Shown here: positions 49,975-58,490 of the stretch, piece after piece
Position numbering within the stretch: position 1 is the stretch's first letter
Layout of the letters: every line of letters starts with the position of its first letter
Assembly: GCA_038321545.1 (NCBI GenBank)
Contig: JBBQFB010000001.1
Coordinates: 6,599-70,598, forward strand
Source: VFJZ01 sp038321545
GTDB taxonomy: Bacteria; Actinomycetota; Thermoleophilia; Gaiellales; F1-60-MAGs149
Length of the DNA stretch: 64,000 bases
Direction of reading: 5' to 3'
Translations under genes and position numbers: made by a program
Notes under the pieces: generated by a model
Databases searched by the model: none
What the model was told of the DNA's origin: nothing
Seen by the model: the letters and a program-made list of their open reading frames with translations, nothing else

Positions 49975-50837
49975 GCCACGACCACGAGCGGTGCGAAGTC
50001 GCGATCGATGGACGGTGTCCGGTAGCCGTCCTCGCGGTACAGGATCGGGAAGAACGCCTCGTCCATCTCGAGCTCGCCGGGCCGCATGTACTTGCTGTAG
50101 ATCTCGTGACGGTTCGTCTCGTGCCAGCGCGTGTCGGTGGTCACCATGTGCGAGATGATCGAGCGCCGCTCACGGTCGAGCCGCTCGTTCGGCGGCGAGC
50201 CGTGCCAGCACCATCCGTCGTGGAACGCGCACCCGCCGGCCGGCACCTCGATCGGCACCCACTCCACGGCGTCGGCGTACTCCGCGTCGACGACGCCGCG
50301 CAGGTACCCCGTCCAGTCGTCGGGCGCGTGGAACTGGCCGCCCGGCGCCGATCGCGGCCAGTGGTTCGAGCCGCGGGCGTAGTAGATCGTGCCGGTGTCG
50401 GCGTGCGTGTCGTCCAGCGCGATCCAGCACGTCGTCATGTTCTGCGGCACGACGAACGTCTCGTAGGCGGCGTCCTGGTGCGCGAGCAGCGCCTTCGATC
50501 CGGGCGGCTTCCAGATCATGTTGTCCTGCAGCAGCCGCATCCCGGGAGCCTGTGCGAGCTGCGCGCCCCAACGGCCGTTGCGCTCCGAGAGCGTCGTCGC
50601 GGCGAGCACCTGGTCGGCCTTCCACACGTTGCACAGCTGCCGCGCGACGTTGGCCGGCGTTACGCCCGGCGTGTAGTTGACCTCGTCAGGGCGCAGGCCG
50701 GTCGGCCACTGGTGGTCGAAGCAGGCGTGGAACCGCTCGCGCACGCGCTCGAGCTCGTCCCGTCCCATGTAGTGCTCCACGACGAGAAATCCGTCGCGCT
50801 GGTACTGCTCGATCTGGTCCTGCGTGGGCCCGTTCAC
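49971..50837 (-). CDS. phytanoyl-CoA dioxygenase (PhyH) family protein
   Basis: 288-residue Fe(II)/2-oxoglutarate oxygenase. The facial triad is His120-x-Asp122 (LLAHQDAAYE) with distal His212 (WCWHGSPPNE), followed by Arg near 225 for 2-oxoglutarate. Hydroxylation of an alpha- or beta-carbon is expected. GTG 50837 is chosen because AAGGAG lies at 50850-50845, 7 nt upstream; an in-frame ATG at 50879 overlaps the promoter. First gene of the three-gene operon with the GS-like ligase and the SBP-fold protein, facing a GntR regulator. Confidence 0.87.
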   Translation of the reverse strand: MNGPTQDQIEQYQRDGFLVVEHYMGRDELERVRERFHACFDHQWPTGLRPDEVNYTPGVTPANVARQLCNVWKADQVLAATTLSERNGRWGAQLAQAPGMRLLQDNMIWKPPGSKALLAHQDAAYETFVVPQNMTTCWIALDDTHADTGTIYYARGSNHWPRSAPGGQFHAPDDWTGYLRGVVDAEYADAVEWVPIEVPAGGCAFHDGWCWHGSPPNERLDRERRSIISHMVTTDTRWHETNRHEIYSKYMRPGELEMDEAFFPILYREDGYRTPSIDRDFAPLVVVA

Positions 50838-50870
50838 CTCTACGCTCCTTGCGATCGCCGCTCGGCGACA

Positions 50871-50899
50871 GTTATACATCTAGTCAATAGAAGTTTCAA
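50871..50899 (-). promoter_or_regulatory. promoter of the PhyH operon
   Basis: Minus strand TTGAAA (50899-50894), 17-bp spacer, TATAAC (50876-50871). The AT-rich island stands out against its surroundings. The GTTATAC at 50871-50877 overlaps the -10 and is a candidate half-site for the divergent GntR regulator. Confidence 0.6.
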
Positions 50900-50903
50900 G
50901 CGG

Positions 50904-51626
50904 ATGGATGTCACCGCCCGACAGACCGTGTTCGCACCGCTCCAGGTGGAGGGTGCGGTGGAGGCGATCGTACGCCGGATCGGCGAGGCGATCGGCTCCG
51001 GCGTGCTCGAGCCGGGCGAGCGGCTGCCGAGCGAGGGCGAGCTCGCCGCGCGTCTGGCCGTGGCGCCGATGACCCTCCGGCAGGGGCTCGCGATCCTCCG
51101 GGACGCCGGTTTCGTCGAGACGCGTCGGGGCCGAGGGGGCGGCTCGTTCGTCGCTGCCGACGCGCGGCACGCCCTGCAGCCATCCGCGACCGTCCCCGGC
51201 GAGGCCGAGCTGCGCGAGCTGACGGACTGGCGCCGAGCCATCTCCGGCGAGGCCGCGGCGCTCGCCGCGCGACGGGCATCGGCCGCCGAGCGGAGCGGCC
51301 TGCACGGCGCGGCCGAGGCCGTCGATGCTGCGGCCGGGTCGTTCGCCGGGTTCCGGCGGGCCGACGCGCGGTTCCACATCGCGATCGCCGAGGTGAGCGG
51401 CAACGCGCGCCTGGTGCGCGCCGAGACGGCGATCCAGGCCGAGGTCGGCGAGTTCCTCCGGCTCGTTCCGGGGCCGGAACTGGCGCGCCGCGCCTCGGGG
51501 GCCGGACACGGGCCCGTGCTCGACGCCGTCGACGCGGGCGACGCGGAACGGGCGCGCGCCACCATGGAGCGGCACGTCGAGGCGACCTATGACTGGATCG
51601 CCGGCCTGCGCCTCGGACTCAGGTAG
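50904..51626 (+). CDS. GntR-family regulator (FCD type)
   Basis: 240-residue transcription factor. The N-terminal winged helix (about residues 15-80) has GERLPSEGELAARLAVAPMT and a wing GRGGGSFVA. The C-terminal helical FCD domain (about 95-230) keeps likely metal/ligand residues in RRADARFHIAIAEVSGN and MERHVEATYDWI. FadR-type regulators of this kind sense carboxylates and usually repress the adjacent operon, here the PhyH/GS-like/SBP-fold genes transcribed the other way from a 66-bp shared region. ATG 50904 has no clear Shine-Dalgarno. Confidence 0.85.
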   Translation: MDVTARQTVFAPLQVEGAVEAIVRRIGEAIGSGVLEPGERLPSEGELAARLAVAPMTLRQGLAILRDAGFVETRRGRGGGSFVAADARHALQPSATVPGEAELRELTDWRRAISGEAAALAARRASAAERSGLHGAAEAVDAAAGSFAGFRRADARFHIAIAEVSGNARLVRAETAIQAEVGEFLRLVPGPELARRASGAGHGPVLDAVDAGDAERARATMERHVEATYDWIAGLRLGLR

Positions 51627-51629
51627 CGG

Positions 51630-51860
51630 TCAGGCGGCCTCGCCCTCGACCAGGAGCCGGAGCCCGCGGGGGTGGGCGACGTAGCTGGCGCCGTCGAGGC
51701 GCTCGAGGACGGCGATCACGTCATAGGCGCGGTCGACGAGGTCGGTCCTGAGACCCTCGTCCTCCGTGCCGGCAAGGACCGCGATGAGGCGGCCGAGTTC
51801 ATTGTGGAGGCGCGTCCGGGGGGTGATCAGGTCGGGAGCGCAGTCGTCGCAGGGGGCCAT
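51630..51860 (-). CDS. hypothetical small protein
   Basis: 76-residue predicted protein starting MAPCDDCAPDL with a CxxC pair, then a helical middle (LHNELGRLIAVLAGTEDEG and VDRAYDVIAVLERL) and ending RGLRLLVEGEAA. ATG 51860 has no Shine-Dalgarno and no clear -10. Coding bias fits the local pattern and the frame fills the space between two genes. It may be a small metal-binding protein; support is modest. Confidence 0.4.
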   Translation of the reverse strand: MAPCDDCAPDLITPRTRLHNELGRLIAVLAGTEDEGLRTDLVDRAYDVIAVLERLDGASYVAHPRGLRLLVEGEAA

Positions 51861-51929
51861 CGCAAGCGGAGTGTCGGCACGAATCGCCCCGACCCTTAGG
51901 TTGTCGGTGCGTACCCGTCGAAGTGCAAA

Positions 51930-52880
51930 TCAACCCACGCGGCCGCCGCGCACCGGACCGCTCGGTCCGTCGCCGGGCGGAGCCGCCCGATCGCCCAGTT
52001 CCTGGCGCGCGAACTCGAGAAAGGCCTGGGTCGCCCGCGACGACGGGCGGTGGGCGAGACGGACGGCGAACAGCGTCCGCGCGGTCGTCAGCCCGTCGAC
52101 CGTGGCGGACGCGACGAGCCCGTCGGCTTCCTCGCGCTCCATCGACAGGCGGCTCATGAACGAGACGCCGATGCCGGCCTCGACGGCCGCCTTGGTGGAC
52201 TCCGCCAGCCCGAGCTCGGCCACGATGTTGAGGTCGCGCGGGCGCACGCCGACTCGCCGCAGCTCGCGCTCGATGACGGCCCGCACGCCGGAGCCCTCCT
52301 GCTGCACCACGAGCGGCGCCGCGCGAAGCTCGTCCAGCGACACGACGCGACCGGCGAACGGGTGACCGGCGGGGACGCAGAGGACGACCTCGTCGCGCAG
52401 GAACGGCTCGAACAGCAACGATCGATGCGGCCGTTCGGCGCCGACCACGCCGAGCTCGATCTGACGATCGACAACTTGCGCGATCACCGAGTCGGTGTCG
52501 TCGACGCGCAGCGCGACGCTCACCTCGGGATGCCGCTCGCGGAACCGGCCCAGGATGGGCGGCAGGATCCGCTCGGACGGCCCGGCCGAGGCACCCAGCG
52601 AGAGCTGGCCGGCGACGTCGGTGGCGCCCTCGTCGAGCGCGCGGAAGAGATCGTCCTCGGCGCCCAGGATGCGCTGCGCGTGCCGGTAGGCGGCGCGACC
52701 GACCTCGGTGGGCTGCACCGACCGGCCGGAGCGGTCGAGCAACGTCGCCCCGAGCCGTTTCTCGAGCGCGCGGATGGCGAGCGACACGGCGGGCTGCGTG
52801 ACGCCGAGCTGTTCGGCGGCCTGGGAGAACGATGCGCGGTCGACGACGGCGACGAGGGCGGCGAGCTGCCGCGTGTCCAC
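51930..52880 (-). CDS. LysR-family transcriptional regulator
   Basis: 316-residue LTTR. The N-terminal winged helix has SFSQAAEQLGVTQPAVSLAI (about residues 18-37) and LEKRLGATLLDRSGR. The C-terminal effector domain of two alpha/beta lobes starts near residue 90 (GQLSLGASAGPSERILPP) and ends with an arginine-rich tail. GTG 52880 overlaps the stop of the CapD-like gene by one base (TAGTG), so it is translated from that transcript. The lack of a divergent target gene is unusual for LysR regulators. Regulon unknown. Confidence 0.88.
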   Translation of the reverse strand: MDTRQLAALVAVVDRASFSQAAEQLGVTQPAVSLAIRALEKRLGATLLDRSGRSVQPTEVGRAAYRHAQRILGAEDDLFRALDEGATDVAGQLSLGASAGPSERILPPILGRFRERHPEVSVALRVDDTDSVIAQVVDRQIELGVVGAERPHRSLLFEPFLRDEVVLCVPAGHPFAGRVVSLDELRAAPLVVQQEGSGVRAVIERELRRVGVRPRDLNIVAELGLAESTKAAVEAGIGVSFMSRLSMEREEADGLVASATVDGLTTARTLFAVRLAHRPSSRATQAFLEFARQELGDRAAPPGDGPSGPVRGGRVG

Positions 52881-54733
52881 TAGTGGCCGACCGTCGCGGG
52901 ATCGCGGCCGGGCGTCGCGCGGATCGGGTTGCGCACCGTCTCGTGCACGGCGGCGACGAGCCCGTCGGCATCGCCCGCCAGCACGCGCGCCTCGAGCACG
53001 CCGAGACGCTCGGACAGCCAGTGCACGTCGATCGGGCCGCGTCGTGCGACCTGCAGCTTCTCGTGCCGGGTGCGCTCGACCGCCTCGTCGCCCTCGAACA
53101 GCTCCTCGTCGAGCTTCTCCCCGGGCCGGATGCCCGTGACCCGGATCTCGACCGGCTTGCCCGACAGGCGGATCATGTCCTGCGCGAGCTGCATGATCGA
53201 GACCGGCTCGCCCATGTCGAGCACGAAGATGTCGCCTGACTCGCCCACGCCGCCCGCCTCGATCACGAGCTGCGCAGCCTCCGGGATGGTCATGAAGTAG
53301 CGCGTCATGCGGGCATCCGTGACGGTGACGGGGCCACCGGCGGCGATCTGCTCGCGGAAGATCGGGATCACGGAGCCGGACGACGCGAGCACGTTGCCGA
53401 ACCGCACCGCGATGAAGCGCGTGTCGGAGTCGGCCTGCGCCGCAGCCTCGACCACCCACTCGCAGAGCGCCTTCGAGGCGCCCATGACGGTTTGCGGGTT
53501 GACGGCCTTGTCGGTCGAGATCAGCACGAACCGCTCGACGCCGGCGTCGCGGACGATGGCTGCCAGGTCGCGCGTCGCGAGCGTGTTGTTGCGGATCGCC
53601 TCGAGCGGGTTCTGCTCCATCACCGGTACGTGCTTGTACGCCGCCGCGTGGAACACGACGTGCGGCGCGTGGGTGTCGAGCAGCGCGCGCATGCGCTGCG
53701 CGTCCTTGACGTCGGCCAGCACCGCGACGACGCCCGCGACGCCGCGGTCGTTCAGCTCGCGCTCGATCGTGAACAGGTTCGTCTCGCTGTTGTCGATCAG
53801 CACCAGCGAGGTCGGGCCGAGACGGCCGATCTGCCGGACGAGCTCCGACCCGATCGATCCGCCGGCGCCGGTCACCAGCACCACGCGACCGTGGACGTAC
53901 GACCCGATCTCGGTCAGGTCGAGGCGCACCGGCTGCCGGCCGAGCAGGTCCTCGACCTGCACGTCGCGCAGCCGCGTGACGAGCGAGTCGGCGTCGAGCA
54001 GCTCCTTCGGCCCGGGAAGGGTGCGGACCGGGACGCGGCGGGCACGGCACACCTCGACGACGGTCTGGCGGCGGGCGCCGGATGCCGACGGCATCGCGAT
54101 CACGACCTCGTCGACGGGCGAGTCGCGGAGGATCCGGTCGAGGTCGTCGATCGTGCCGAGCACCTTCACGTTGTGGAGCCGCAGCCCCTGCATGCCCGCG
54201 TCGTCGTCGAGGATGCCGATCGGCGTGAAGGCGGAGCTCTTCTTGACCATCTCGCGCACGATCAGCTCGCCGGCGTTGCCGCCGCCGATCACGAGCACCT
54301 CGCGGCCGCGGACGAACGGGCCCTGCCGCTCGAACACGATCCGGGCCGCCGCGCGGGCCATGACGAGCAGCAGCCCGGCCAGCACCAGATCGAGCACGAC
54401 CACGCCGCGTGGCAGCGGGTCGTTGCCGCCGCGATCGATCGGCGGCAGCAGCCACATCGAGGCGTAGGCCAGGATCACGCCGATCAGCAGAGCCTGGCCG
54501 AGGGCCAGCACGTCATTCAGCGACGTGTTGCGCCACCGCCGCAGGTAGACGCGCATCCCGATCAGGACGAGTACCTGCATCAGGACGAAGCGCCAGCCGC
54601 CCGCGTCGCGAAGGCGTTCCCAGTACGGGGAGATGGCGTCGAAGCGAAAGAAGAACGCCGCGTACCAGGCCACGAACAGCAGGGCCACGTCGATCGCGAC
54701 GTTCACGAGCCGGTGCCGCGTCAGCAGGCCCAT
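52880..54733 (-). CDS. CapD/WbpM-like nucleotide-sugar 4,6-dehydratase
   Basis: 617-residue membrane-bound polysaccharide biosynthesis protein. Four N-terminal helices (about residues 10-125) precede a first Rossmann-like domain (VLVIGGGNAGELIV) and an SDR catalytic domain with GAGGSIGSELVRQ near residue 290, AYKHVPVMEQNP, and STDKAVNPQTVMGASK where Met replaces the usual Tyr, as is known for this subfamily. It probably makes a UDP-4-keto-6-deoxy sugar for the DegT aminotransferase encoded upstream. ATG 54733 has a perfect TATAAT 8 nt upstream. Confidence 0.9.
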   Translation of the reverse strand: MGLLTRHRLVNVAIDVALLFVAWYAAFFFRFDAISPYWERLRDAGGWRFVLMQVLVLIGMRVYLRRWRNTSLNDVLALGQALLIGVILAYASMWLLPPIDRGGNDPLPRGVVVLDLVLAGLLLVMARAAARIVFERQGPFVRGREVLVIGGGNAGELIVREMVKKSSAFTPIGILDDDAGMQGLRLHNVKVLGTIDDLDRILRDSPVDEVVIAMPSASGARRQTVVEVCRARRVPVRTLPGPKELLDADSLVTRLRDVQVEDLLGRQPVRLDLTEIGSYVHGRVVLVTGAGGSIGSELVRQIGRLGPTSLVLIDNSETNLFTIERELNDRGVAGVVAVLADVKDAQRMRALLDTHAPHVVFHAAAYKHVPVMEQNPLEAIRNNTLATRDLAAIVRDAGVERFVLISTDKAVNPQTVMGASKALCEWVVEAAAQADSDTRFIAVRFGNVLASSGSVIPIFREQIAAGGPVTVTDARMTRYFMTIPEAAQLVIEAGGVGESGDIFVLDMGEPVSIMQLAQDMIRLSGKPVEIRVTGIRPGEKLDEELFEGDEAVERTRHEKLQVARRGPIDVHWLSERLGVLEARVLAGDADGLVAAVHETVRNPIRATPGRDPATVGH

Positions 54734-54741
54734 AAGGAGCG

Positions 54742-54747
54742 ATTATA
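54742..54747 (-). promoter_or_regulatory. -10 element of the CapD-like gene (leaderless)
   Basis: A consensus TATAAT on the minus strand ending 8 nt before ATG 54733. It is the best -10 in the window. Confidence 0.6.
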
Positions 54748-54753
54748 GGCCCG

Positions 54754-55752
54754 TCAGCCGAGGGCCAGGTTCACCAGGTCGGCAGGATCACGGCGAACGC
54801 GCGGAGGGCGGTCGGCCGGTTTGCGCTCGATCCGGACATCGCCTGCCCGATCCAGCTGCCGCATCCGGCCATCACGCAGCAGTTGCTCGTCGACGCCGCC
54901 GAGCCGGCCGGCGAACGTCGTGTACACCGGCGTGCCCAGCACGACGGCCTCACGGTTCATGGTGCCACCGGCCGAGACGACCAGGTCGGCGCCCGCCACG
55001 AGGCTCTGCCCGTCGAGGGCGGCATCCGGCACCACGACGCCGTTCAGTCCGAGCGTGCGGATGCGCTCGCCCTGCTCCTCCGTGCGCGGCAGCACGACCG
55101 TCACCACGCCGTCGGTGGCCGCCAGGCGCTCGAGCACGCCGGCGAACACGTCGTTCTCGAACCGGTGGTAGAGCGCCAGTTCCGGCGGCGGGCGCAGCAC
55201 GGCCAGCAGCTCGCCGGCGGCCGCGAACGCCGCCGGCACCGCCAGGTCGGGCTCGAAGCCGGCCAGCGCGTACTCCTCCTTCAGCCCCGGGTACCGGACG
55301 AGCCGCGCGCCGGTGGCGCCGTACCGCGCCAGTCGCTGCGGCGGGATCGCCTCCGGCACCAGCGTGCGCCGTGCGAGCCGGCAGTTGAGCGAGTGCTGGA
55401 GGACGGCGTACTCGTAGTCGAACATCGTCGTGGCCGGGATCCGGAGCAGCCGCGCCACGATCGGCTGGTCCGTCGAGCCGTGCGCGAGCGCCGCATCGAA
55501 CGAGCGCCCGCGCGCCCACCGGTGCAGGGCCATCACCCGGCCGGCCGCCGCCCGCGCCTTACCGGCCCGGCCACCGCCGCCGTGGTGACCCGTGACCATC
55601 GGGTCGAGTCCGTTCAGGCGCGCGATCGCAACCGTCTGGCCGTAGTCGCGCGCCGTCACCTCGACGGTGTCGCCCCGTTCCTCGAGCGCGCGCACCAGCG
55701 GCGCCAGCACGACGGCGTGCGGCGCGTTGGTGAGATCGACCCAGACTCTCAC
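54754..55752 (-). CDS. DUF354 family protein (GT-B fold)
   Basis: 332-residue DUF354 protein. Recognised by the opening VRVWVDLTNAPHAVVLAPLV, a central PATTMFDYEYAVLQHSLN block, and late GADLVVSAGGTMNREAVVLG (residues about 260-280) which resembles the nucleotide-sugar site of UDP-GlcNAc 2-epimerases and MurG-like glycosyltransferases. GTG 55752 overlaps the DegT stop by GTGA. It probably acts in surface glycan synthesis with its neighbours; the reaction is not established. Confidence 0.82.
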   Translation of the reverse strand: MRVWVDLTNAPHAVVLAPLVRALEERGDTVEVTARDYGQTVAIARLNGLDPMVTGHHGGGGRAGKARAAAGRVMALHRWARGRSFDAALAHGSTDQPIVARLLRIPATTMFDYEYAVLQHSLNCRLARRTLVPEAIPPQRLARYGATGARLVRYPGLKEEYALAGFEPDLAVPAAFAAAGELLAVLRPPPELALYHRFENDVFAGVLERLAATDGVVTVVLPRTEEQGERIRTLGLNGVVVPDAALDGQSLVAGADLVVSAGGTMNREAVVLGTPVYTTFAGRLGGVDEQLLRDGRMRQLDRAGDVRIERKPADRPPRVRRDPADLVNLALG

Positions 55753-56825
55753 GCCGTGGCGCGGACCGACGCGACCGCGGCCACGACCTCCCGCTGCTGG
55801 TCCTCGGTGAGCGTCGGGAACATCGGCAGGGCGATGCCTTCGCGGGCACACGCCTCGGTGACCGGCAGGTCGCGCTGCGGCAGGTGCGCGAACACCGGCT
55901 GGCGGTGCAGCGGCCGCGCGTAGTAGACGCCGCAGCCGACGCCGGCGGACTTGCAGGCCTCGACGACCCGCTCGCGCTCGGCGACGCGGGCCATGTAGAG
56001 GTGGTAGACGCCGCCGTCGGGCGGCAGCGTGGCGTCCTCGTCGAGCCCGAGGTCGCGATACCGCGCGGCGGCCGCCTGGCGGCTCGCGTTCCAGCCCGTC
56101 ACGCCCTCCAGGAACACCCGCAGGACGGCGGCGTGCAGCTCGTCGAGGCGCGAGTTGTACCCGATCTGGGTGAACGTCTGCTTGTCCTTGGAGCCGTGGA
56201 ACCGCAGCGTCCGGCAGGTGTCGGCCACGTCGGCCCGCGGCGTCGTGATGAGGCCGCCGTCGCCGAACGTGGAGAGGTTCTTGGTCGGGAAGAACGAGAA
56301 CGTCGCGACATCGCCCACCTGCGCCACGCCGCCGGTGGCGCCGAACGCCTGCGCGGCGTCCTCCACCAGCGCCAGGTCGTGCCGGTCGCAGAGTGCGCGG
56401 AACGCCGCGAGGCCGGCCGGGTGCCCGAACAGGTGCACGACGACCACGGCCCGCGTGCGCGGGGTGACGGCGGCCTCGACCGCCGCCGGATCGAGGTTGT
56501 AATCGGCGCCGATATCGGCGAACACGGGCACGGCGCCGATCGCGCCGATCGCCTCGGCGGTGGCGTAGAAGGTGTACGACGGGCAGATCACCTCGTCGCC
56601 CGGCCGGACGCCGACTGCGCGCAGCGCGAGCGCGAGCGCGTCGGTGCCGTTGGCGACCCCGATGCCGTGCTCCACGCCGAGCGCGGCGGCGGCCTCCTCC
56701 TCGAAGGCCTTGACCTGCGGGCCGAGGATGTAGCGACCGGAGTCGACGACGTCGATCAGTGCCTGCTTGGCGCGCGGGAGAAGCTCCGCCCACTGGCCCT
56801 GCAGCTCCATCAGGGGAACAGCCAT
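55749..56825 (-). CDS. DegT/DnrJ/EryC1/StrS aminotransferase
   Basis: 358-residue PLP-dependent sugar aminotransferase. Lys182 in FFPTKNLSTFGDGG forms the Schiff base, preceded by EDAAQAFGA (PLP-pyridine Asp). The opening MELQGQWAELLPRAKQALID and ANGTDALALALRA are typical, as is NSRLDELHAAVL. It would transfer an amino group to a 4-keto or 3-keto nucleotide sugar such as the CapD product. ATG 56825 has TATCCT 9 nt upstream. First gene of the DegT-DUF354 pair. Confidence 0.92.
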   Translation of the reverse strand: MAVPLMELQGQWAELLPRAKQALIDVVDSGRYILGPQVKAFEEEAAAALGVEHGIGVANGTDALALALRAVGVRPGDEVICPSYTFYATAEAIGAIGAVPVFADIGADYNLDPAAVEAAVTPRTRAVVVVHLFGHPAGLAAFRALCDRHDLALVEDAAQAFGATGGVAQVGDVATFSFFPTKNLSTFGDGGLITTPRADVADTCRTLRFHGSKDKQTFTQIGYNSRLDELHAAVLRVFLEGVTGWNASRQAAAARYRDLGLDEDATLPPDGGVYHLYMARVAERERVVEACKSAGVGCGVYYARPLHRQPVFAHLPQRDLPVTEACAREGIALPMFPTLTEDQQREVVAAVASVRATA

Positions 56826-56834
56826 AGGGGAGGC

Positions 56835-56840
56835 AGGATA
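56835..56840 (-). promoter_or_regulatory. -10 element of the DegT gene (near-leaderless)
   Basis: TATCCT on the minus strand ending 9 nt before ATG 56825. Confidence 0.45.
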
Positions 56841-56892
56841 CTGCGCGCCTCTCCGCTCAAGCGCGCCGGCGGTTTGGGCGATACAGAGGACC

Positions 56893-58464
56893 ATGGTGTC
56901 CGGCGCAGACCAATTCGCCGCGCTGTCCCGGATCGCGGGGCTCGTGGACGCGCCCGGCGCGTTCGAGCAGCTCGCACCGGCCGCCGTCGGCGCCACCCGC
57001 GCGCTGGTCGGCGCGGACGGCGTCTGGCTGTGTGTCCGGCGGCGTCGCCACGCCGACCTCGTGCTGCGCCACGCCGACGGCGTCGAGCCGCGGATGGCGT
57101 ACTCGGGCGACATCCCGATCGCCGCCGACGCGCTCGTCGAGACGGCCGCGCTGGCCGGCGGCACGCTCCGCATCGACGACTACGAGTCCCACGAGACATC
57201 CGACCCGCACCTGCGAGCGCAGGGCGTGCGCGCCGTGCTGGCCGCGCCGCTGATCGCGGGCACGCTCGACCAGGGCGTCCTGATCGCCTTCCGCCACGAC
57301 GGCCCGTTCCCGGACGGTGCCGACACACTGCTCTCCCAGGCCGCACAGACGCTCGCGCTCGTGCTCGCCACGCACGACGCACGCCGCGCGCACGGCCAGG
57401 CGCTGGCCCGTGAGCAGTTGCTGGCGCGCGCCACCAACGAGACCGCGGCCGCGGCCGACCTCGAGGTCGCGATGCACCACACCGCGCAGGGCGCCGCGGG
57501 CGTCGCCGACGCCGTGTTCGCCGCGGTGCTGCTCGCCGACGGTGCGCGGACGCGTCTGGTCTCGGCCACCGGCGATCTGCTCGGAGGCCCGCGCACCGGC
57601 CTCTCCGCCCTTCCGCCGGCACTCGCGACGGGCCGGCCCCAGCTCTACATCGACGCGGTCGGCCTGATCGCGAAGCTCGGCGTCCCGCTGCCGCCCGAGA
57701 GCGAGGCCCGCGGCCGCCTGTGCGTGCTCGAGCCGATCGCCGACGGCGCCGACGTGTTCGGCGCCGTGCTGGTGCTGCTCGCCGCCGATGCGCCCGATCC
57801 GTCCGTGTTCGGCTCGCTCGAGACGCTGGCGGGCAACGCCGGCGGGGTGCTGCGTCGGGCGCGGCTCCACACCGAGATCGAGAGCGCCTACCTGTCGACG
57901 GTGACGGCGCTGGCGAACGCGCTCGAGGCCAAGGACCTGCAGACCCAGGAGCATGCCAGCGCGACCTCCCGCCTCGCGGTCGCCGTCGGCCGCGAGCTCG
58001 GGCTGACGGGCCACGACTTGCGCGACCTCGAGTTCGCCGCGGTGCTGCACGACGTGGGCAAGATCGCGATCCCCGACGAGATCCTCGCCCGCCGCGGTCC
58101 GCTCAGCGACGAGGAGTGGACGTTCGTGCGCGACCACACCGTGGTCGGCGAACGCATCCTGCGCGGCATCCCGTTCCTGCAGTCGGCCGCGTCTGCGGTC
58201 CGCTCGGCGCACGAGCGCTGGGACGGCGCCGGGTATCCCGACGGGCTCGCCGGCAGCCAGATCCCGCTGCTGTCGCGGATCGTGTTCGCCTGCGACACCT
58301 GGGACGTGATGACGTCCGACCGGCCGTACCGCGGGGCGCTCACGCGCGACGAGGCGGAGCGCCGGATGCGGGCCGAGGCGGGCCGCCAGCTCGACCCGCA
58401 GGTCGTGTCCGCGCTGCTCGCGGTGGTCGGACGCCGCGACGTGCGCGAGCGCGTCGCTGCGTAA
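56893..58464 (+). CDS. GAF-GAF-HD-GYP phosphodiesterase
   Basis: 523-residue cytosolic signalling protein. Two GAF-like sensor domains (about residues 10-170 and 185-335) precede a short coiled linker and an HD-GYP domain. Catalytic residues are His386-Asp387 (VLHDVGKIAIPDEIL) and the Gly447-Tyr448-Pro449 signature (DGAGYPDGLAG), so c-di-GMP hydrolysis is expected. The gene is near the other c-di-GMP-type proteins only loosely (PilZ-like genes at the window start). Faces the DegT gene. A modest AGAGGA lies 2 nt before ATG 56893. Confidence 0.9.
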   Translation: MVSGADQFAALSRIAGLVDAPGAFEQLAPAAVGATRALVGADGVWLCVRRRRHADLVLRHADGVEPRMAYSGDIPIAADALVETAALAGGTLRIDDYESHETSDPHLRAQGVRAVLAAPLIAGTLDQGVLIAFRHDGPFPDGADTLLSQAAQTLALVLATHDARRAHGQALAREQLLARATNETAAAADLEVAMHHTAQGAAGVADAVFAAVLLADGARTRLVSATGDLLGGPRTGLSALPPALATGRPQLYIDAVGLIAKLGVPLPPESEARGRLCVLEPIADGADVFGAVLVLLAADAPDPSVFGSLETLAGNAGGVLRRARLHTEIESAYLSTVTALANALEAKDLQTQEHASATSRLAVAVGRELGLTGHDLRDLEFAAVLHDVGKIAIPDEILARRGPLSDEEWTFVRDHTVVGERILRGIPFLQSAASAVRSAHERWDGAGYPDGLAGSQIPLLSRIVFACDTWDVMTSDRPYRGALTRDEAERRMRAEAGRQLDPQVVSALLAVVGRRDVRERVAA

Positions 58465-58478
58465 CAACCCGCCTCGGT

Positions 58479-58484
58479 TACGCT
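58479..58484 (+). promoter_or_regulatory. -10 element of the RNase D gene (leaderless)
   Basis: TACGCT ending 6 nt before GTG 58491; it lies in the 26-bp gap after the HD-GYP stop. Confidence 0.45.
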
Positions 58485-58490
58485 CCCCGG

